Of a DNA stretch of 64,000 nt, positions 63,249 to 64,000 are shown piece by piece. Within the stretch, counting starts at the first letter, position 1. Each line of letters starts with the position of its first letter. The notes beneath the pieces are model-generated. The model ran no database searches, had not been told where the DNA came from, and was given only the letters and a program-made list of their open reading frames with translations. Position numbers and translations under genes: made by a program. The stretch is from positions 124,001-188,000 of the forward strand of contig NZ_BLPF01000002.1 in assembly GCF_011764425.1 (NCBI RefSeq), in the 5' to 3' direction. Source of the DNA: Phytohabitans houttuyneae (GTDB taxonomy: Bacteria > Actinomycetota > Actinomycetes > Mycobacteriales > Micromonosporaceae).

Positions 63249-64000
63249 ATGTCATCAACGATGTGTGCCCGCCGCCTGATGGGCGGGCTGGTTGTGGTGA
63301 GTGTGACGGTCGGAGCTACCGGCGTGGTGGCTGTCCCAGCGGCAGCGGCGTCGCCGGAGCCTGTGTTCGTGCACACCTGGCGCGGCGACAGGGCGGGGGA
63401 GCGGTTCGGGTTCGCGGTCAGTGAGCTGTCGGACATCGATGGCGACGGCGCCCGCGAGGCGATCATCGGCGCACCGTTCCACCAGGACGCGGCCGGAACA
63501 GCGGCTGGGCACACCGACGTGGTCTCCGGCCGGACGGGGGCGCTGCTGTACCGGTTCGAGGGTGCGGCGGAGGACCGGCACGGGTACGCGATGGCGGACG
63601 CCGGTGATGTGAACGCGGACGGTGTCGCGGATGTCGTGGTAGGAGCCACCGGCGTCTCGGCGCTGGCCTGCACGGCGGTCCCCCGTACCGGTCGGGTCTA
63701 CGTGTACTCCGGCGCGGACGGGGCGATGCTTCTGCGGATCGACGGTGAGACGCCGGGCGACCAGTTCGGTGCGGCGGTCGCCGCGGCCGGTGACGTCGAC
63801 CGCGACGGCCGTGCCGACATGCTTGTCGGTGCACCCTGCCACGACGGCGCAAACGGCGCGGACGCGGGTCGGGCGTATGTCGTATCGGGGCGGACCGGCG
63901 CGATGCTGCGCGTACACGACGGCAGAGCGGCCGGCGACGGACTTGGCTGGGGAACCGGTGCCGTGGGCGATGTGACCGGCGACCGGCGTGCGGACTACGT
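63249..64000 (+). CDS. Secreted FG-GAP/integrin-alpha-like repeat protein, 3'-partial
   Basis: ATG 63249 (GGGAGGGG upstream) starts a frame open to the right edge, 250 codons so far. A signal peptide (MGGLVVVSVTVGATGVVAVP, cleaved near AAA-A) precedes FG-GAP repeats with calcium-binding loops: VSELSDIDGDGAREAIIGAP, DAGDVNADGVADVVVGA, AAGDVDRDGRADMLVGAP and VGDVTGDRRADY. These form a calcium-stabilised beta-propeller, a binding platform in secreted or adhesion proteins. Any catalytic domain would be beyond the window. Confidence 0.9.
   Translation, partial: MSSTMCARRLMGGLVVVSVTVGATGVVAVPAAAASPEPVFVHTWRGDRAGERFGFAVSELSDIDGDGAREAIIGAPFHQDAAGTAAGHTDVVSGRTGALLYRFEGAAEDRHGYAMADAGDVNADGVADVVVGATGVSALACTAVPRTGRVYVYSGADGAMLLRIDGETPGDQFGAAVAAAGDVDRDGRADMLVGAPCHDGANGADAGRAYVVSGRTGAMLRVHDGRAAGDGLGWGTGAVGDVTGDRRADY

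Noticed and set aside
1-64000. CRISPR arrays, tRNA or rRNA genes
   Set aside because: No regularly spaced identical repeats, cloverleaf-like tRNA segments or rRNA-like sequence was noticed by reading; the only tandem repeats are the 22-base units at 63081.

Overview
The window is very GC-rich DNA with dense coding, many GTG/TTG starts, strong GC3 bias (long antisense shadow frames) and gene families typical of filamentous actinomycetes: a SigE-family sigma factor with a membrane partner, an AfsR-like NB-ARC/TPR protein, a LAL-type LuxR regulator, CUT1 sugar ABC transporters and secreted CBM2, S8 and FG-GAP proteins. It is most likely chromosomal DNA of a high-GC actinobacterium, possibly Micromonosporaceae (inference, low certainty). 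No rRNA, tRNA or CRISPR array was seen, and no gene-free stretch exceeds 300 bases.

Layout. 1-13.9 kb holds assorted genes: the 3' end of a flavoprotein/HEAT fusion, a frameshifted SnoaL-like protein, a WXG-containing protein coupled to a lipoprotein, an IS5-type remnant, a secreted protein, a phosphotransferase, a GNAT, a MarR/VOC pair, gamma-glutamyltransferase, and a His-rich LVIVD-type protein coupled to an HLHP-motif membrane protein. 13.8-20.7 kb (minus strand) is a complete sugar ABC transporter (permease, ATPase, binding protein, permease) downstream of a large secreted beta-propeller protein. 20.8-23.7 kb is a graveyard: a broken ABC ATPase, a cupin with its core deleted, a glyoxalase tail and a frameshifted alcohol dehydrogenase.

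23.8-27.5 kb is the most novel part. A 74-residue peptide with ten cysteines in its last 50 residues is followed, in tight order, by a MauE-like membrane protein, a MauD/TlpA-like thioredoxin (CPPC), an ABC exporter and an S26 signal peptidase. No methylamine dehydrogenase gene is present and the peptide has no tryptophan. It looks like a dedicated system for oxidising, exporting and cleaving a disulfide-rich peptide.

27.7-45.5 kb is a large catabolic island under a FadR-type GntR repressor. Five related operator-like sites (TTGTCnGnCA type) lie before each transcription unit. The genes encode a C45 Ntn acyltransferase/amidase, SDR, GlcG-like protein, two DJ-1-like proteins, a phosphotriesterase-like lactonase, an AXE1 esterase, an ACMSD-type amidohydrolase, two zinc alcohol dehydrogenases, an FbaB/LsrF-type aldolase, an FGGY kinase, a CUT1 uptake system without an ATPase, a SIS protein and two Gfo/Idh/MocA oxidoreductases. 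Together they suggest uptake, deacylation, lactone opening, oxidation, phosphorylation and aldol cleavage of an unidentified sugar or polyol derivative.

45.6-64 kb holds secreted proteins (Fn3-CBM2, VWD, S8 protease, FG-GAP), a quinone oxidoreductase, regulators (LAL LuxR, SigE-type sigma factor with its membrane partner, NB-ARC/TPR protein, TrmB/LuxR-like protein) and a MarR gene with two palindromic operators beside a gutted CurA-like oxidoreductase.

At least ten genes are split by single-base changes, nearly all in G/C homopolymers. This points to assembly indel errors rather than widespread gene decay, and those genes are annotated here across the break.
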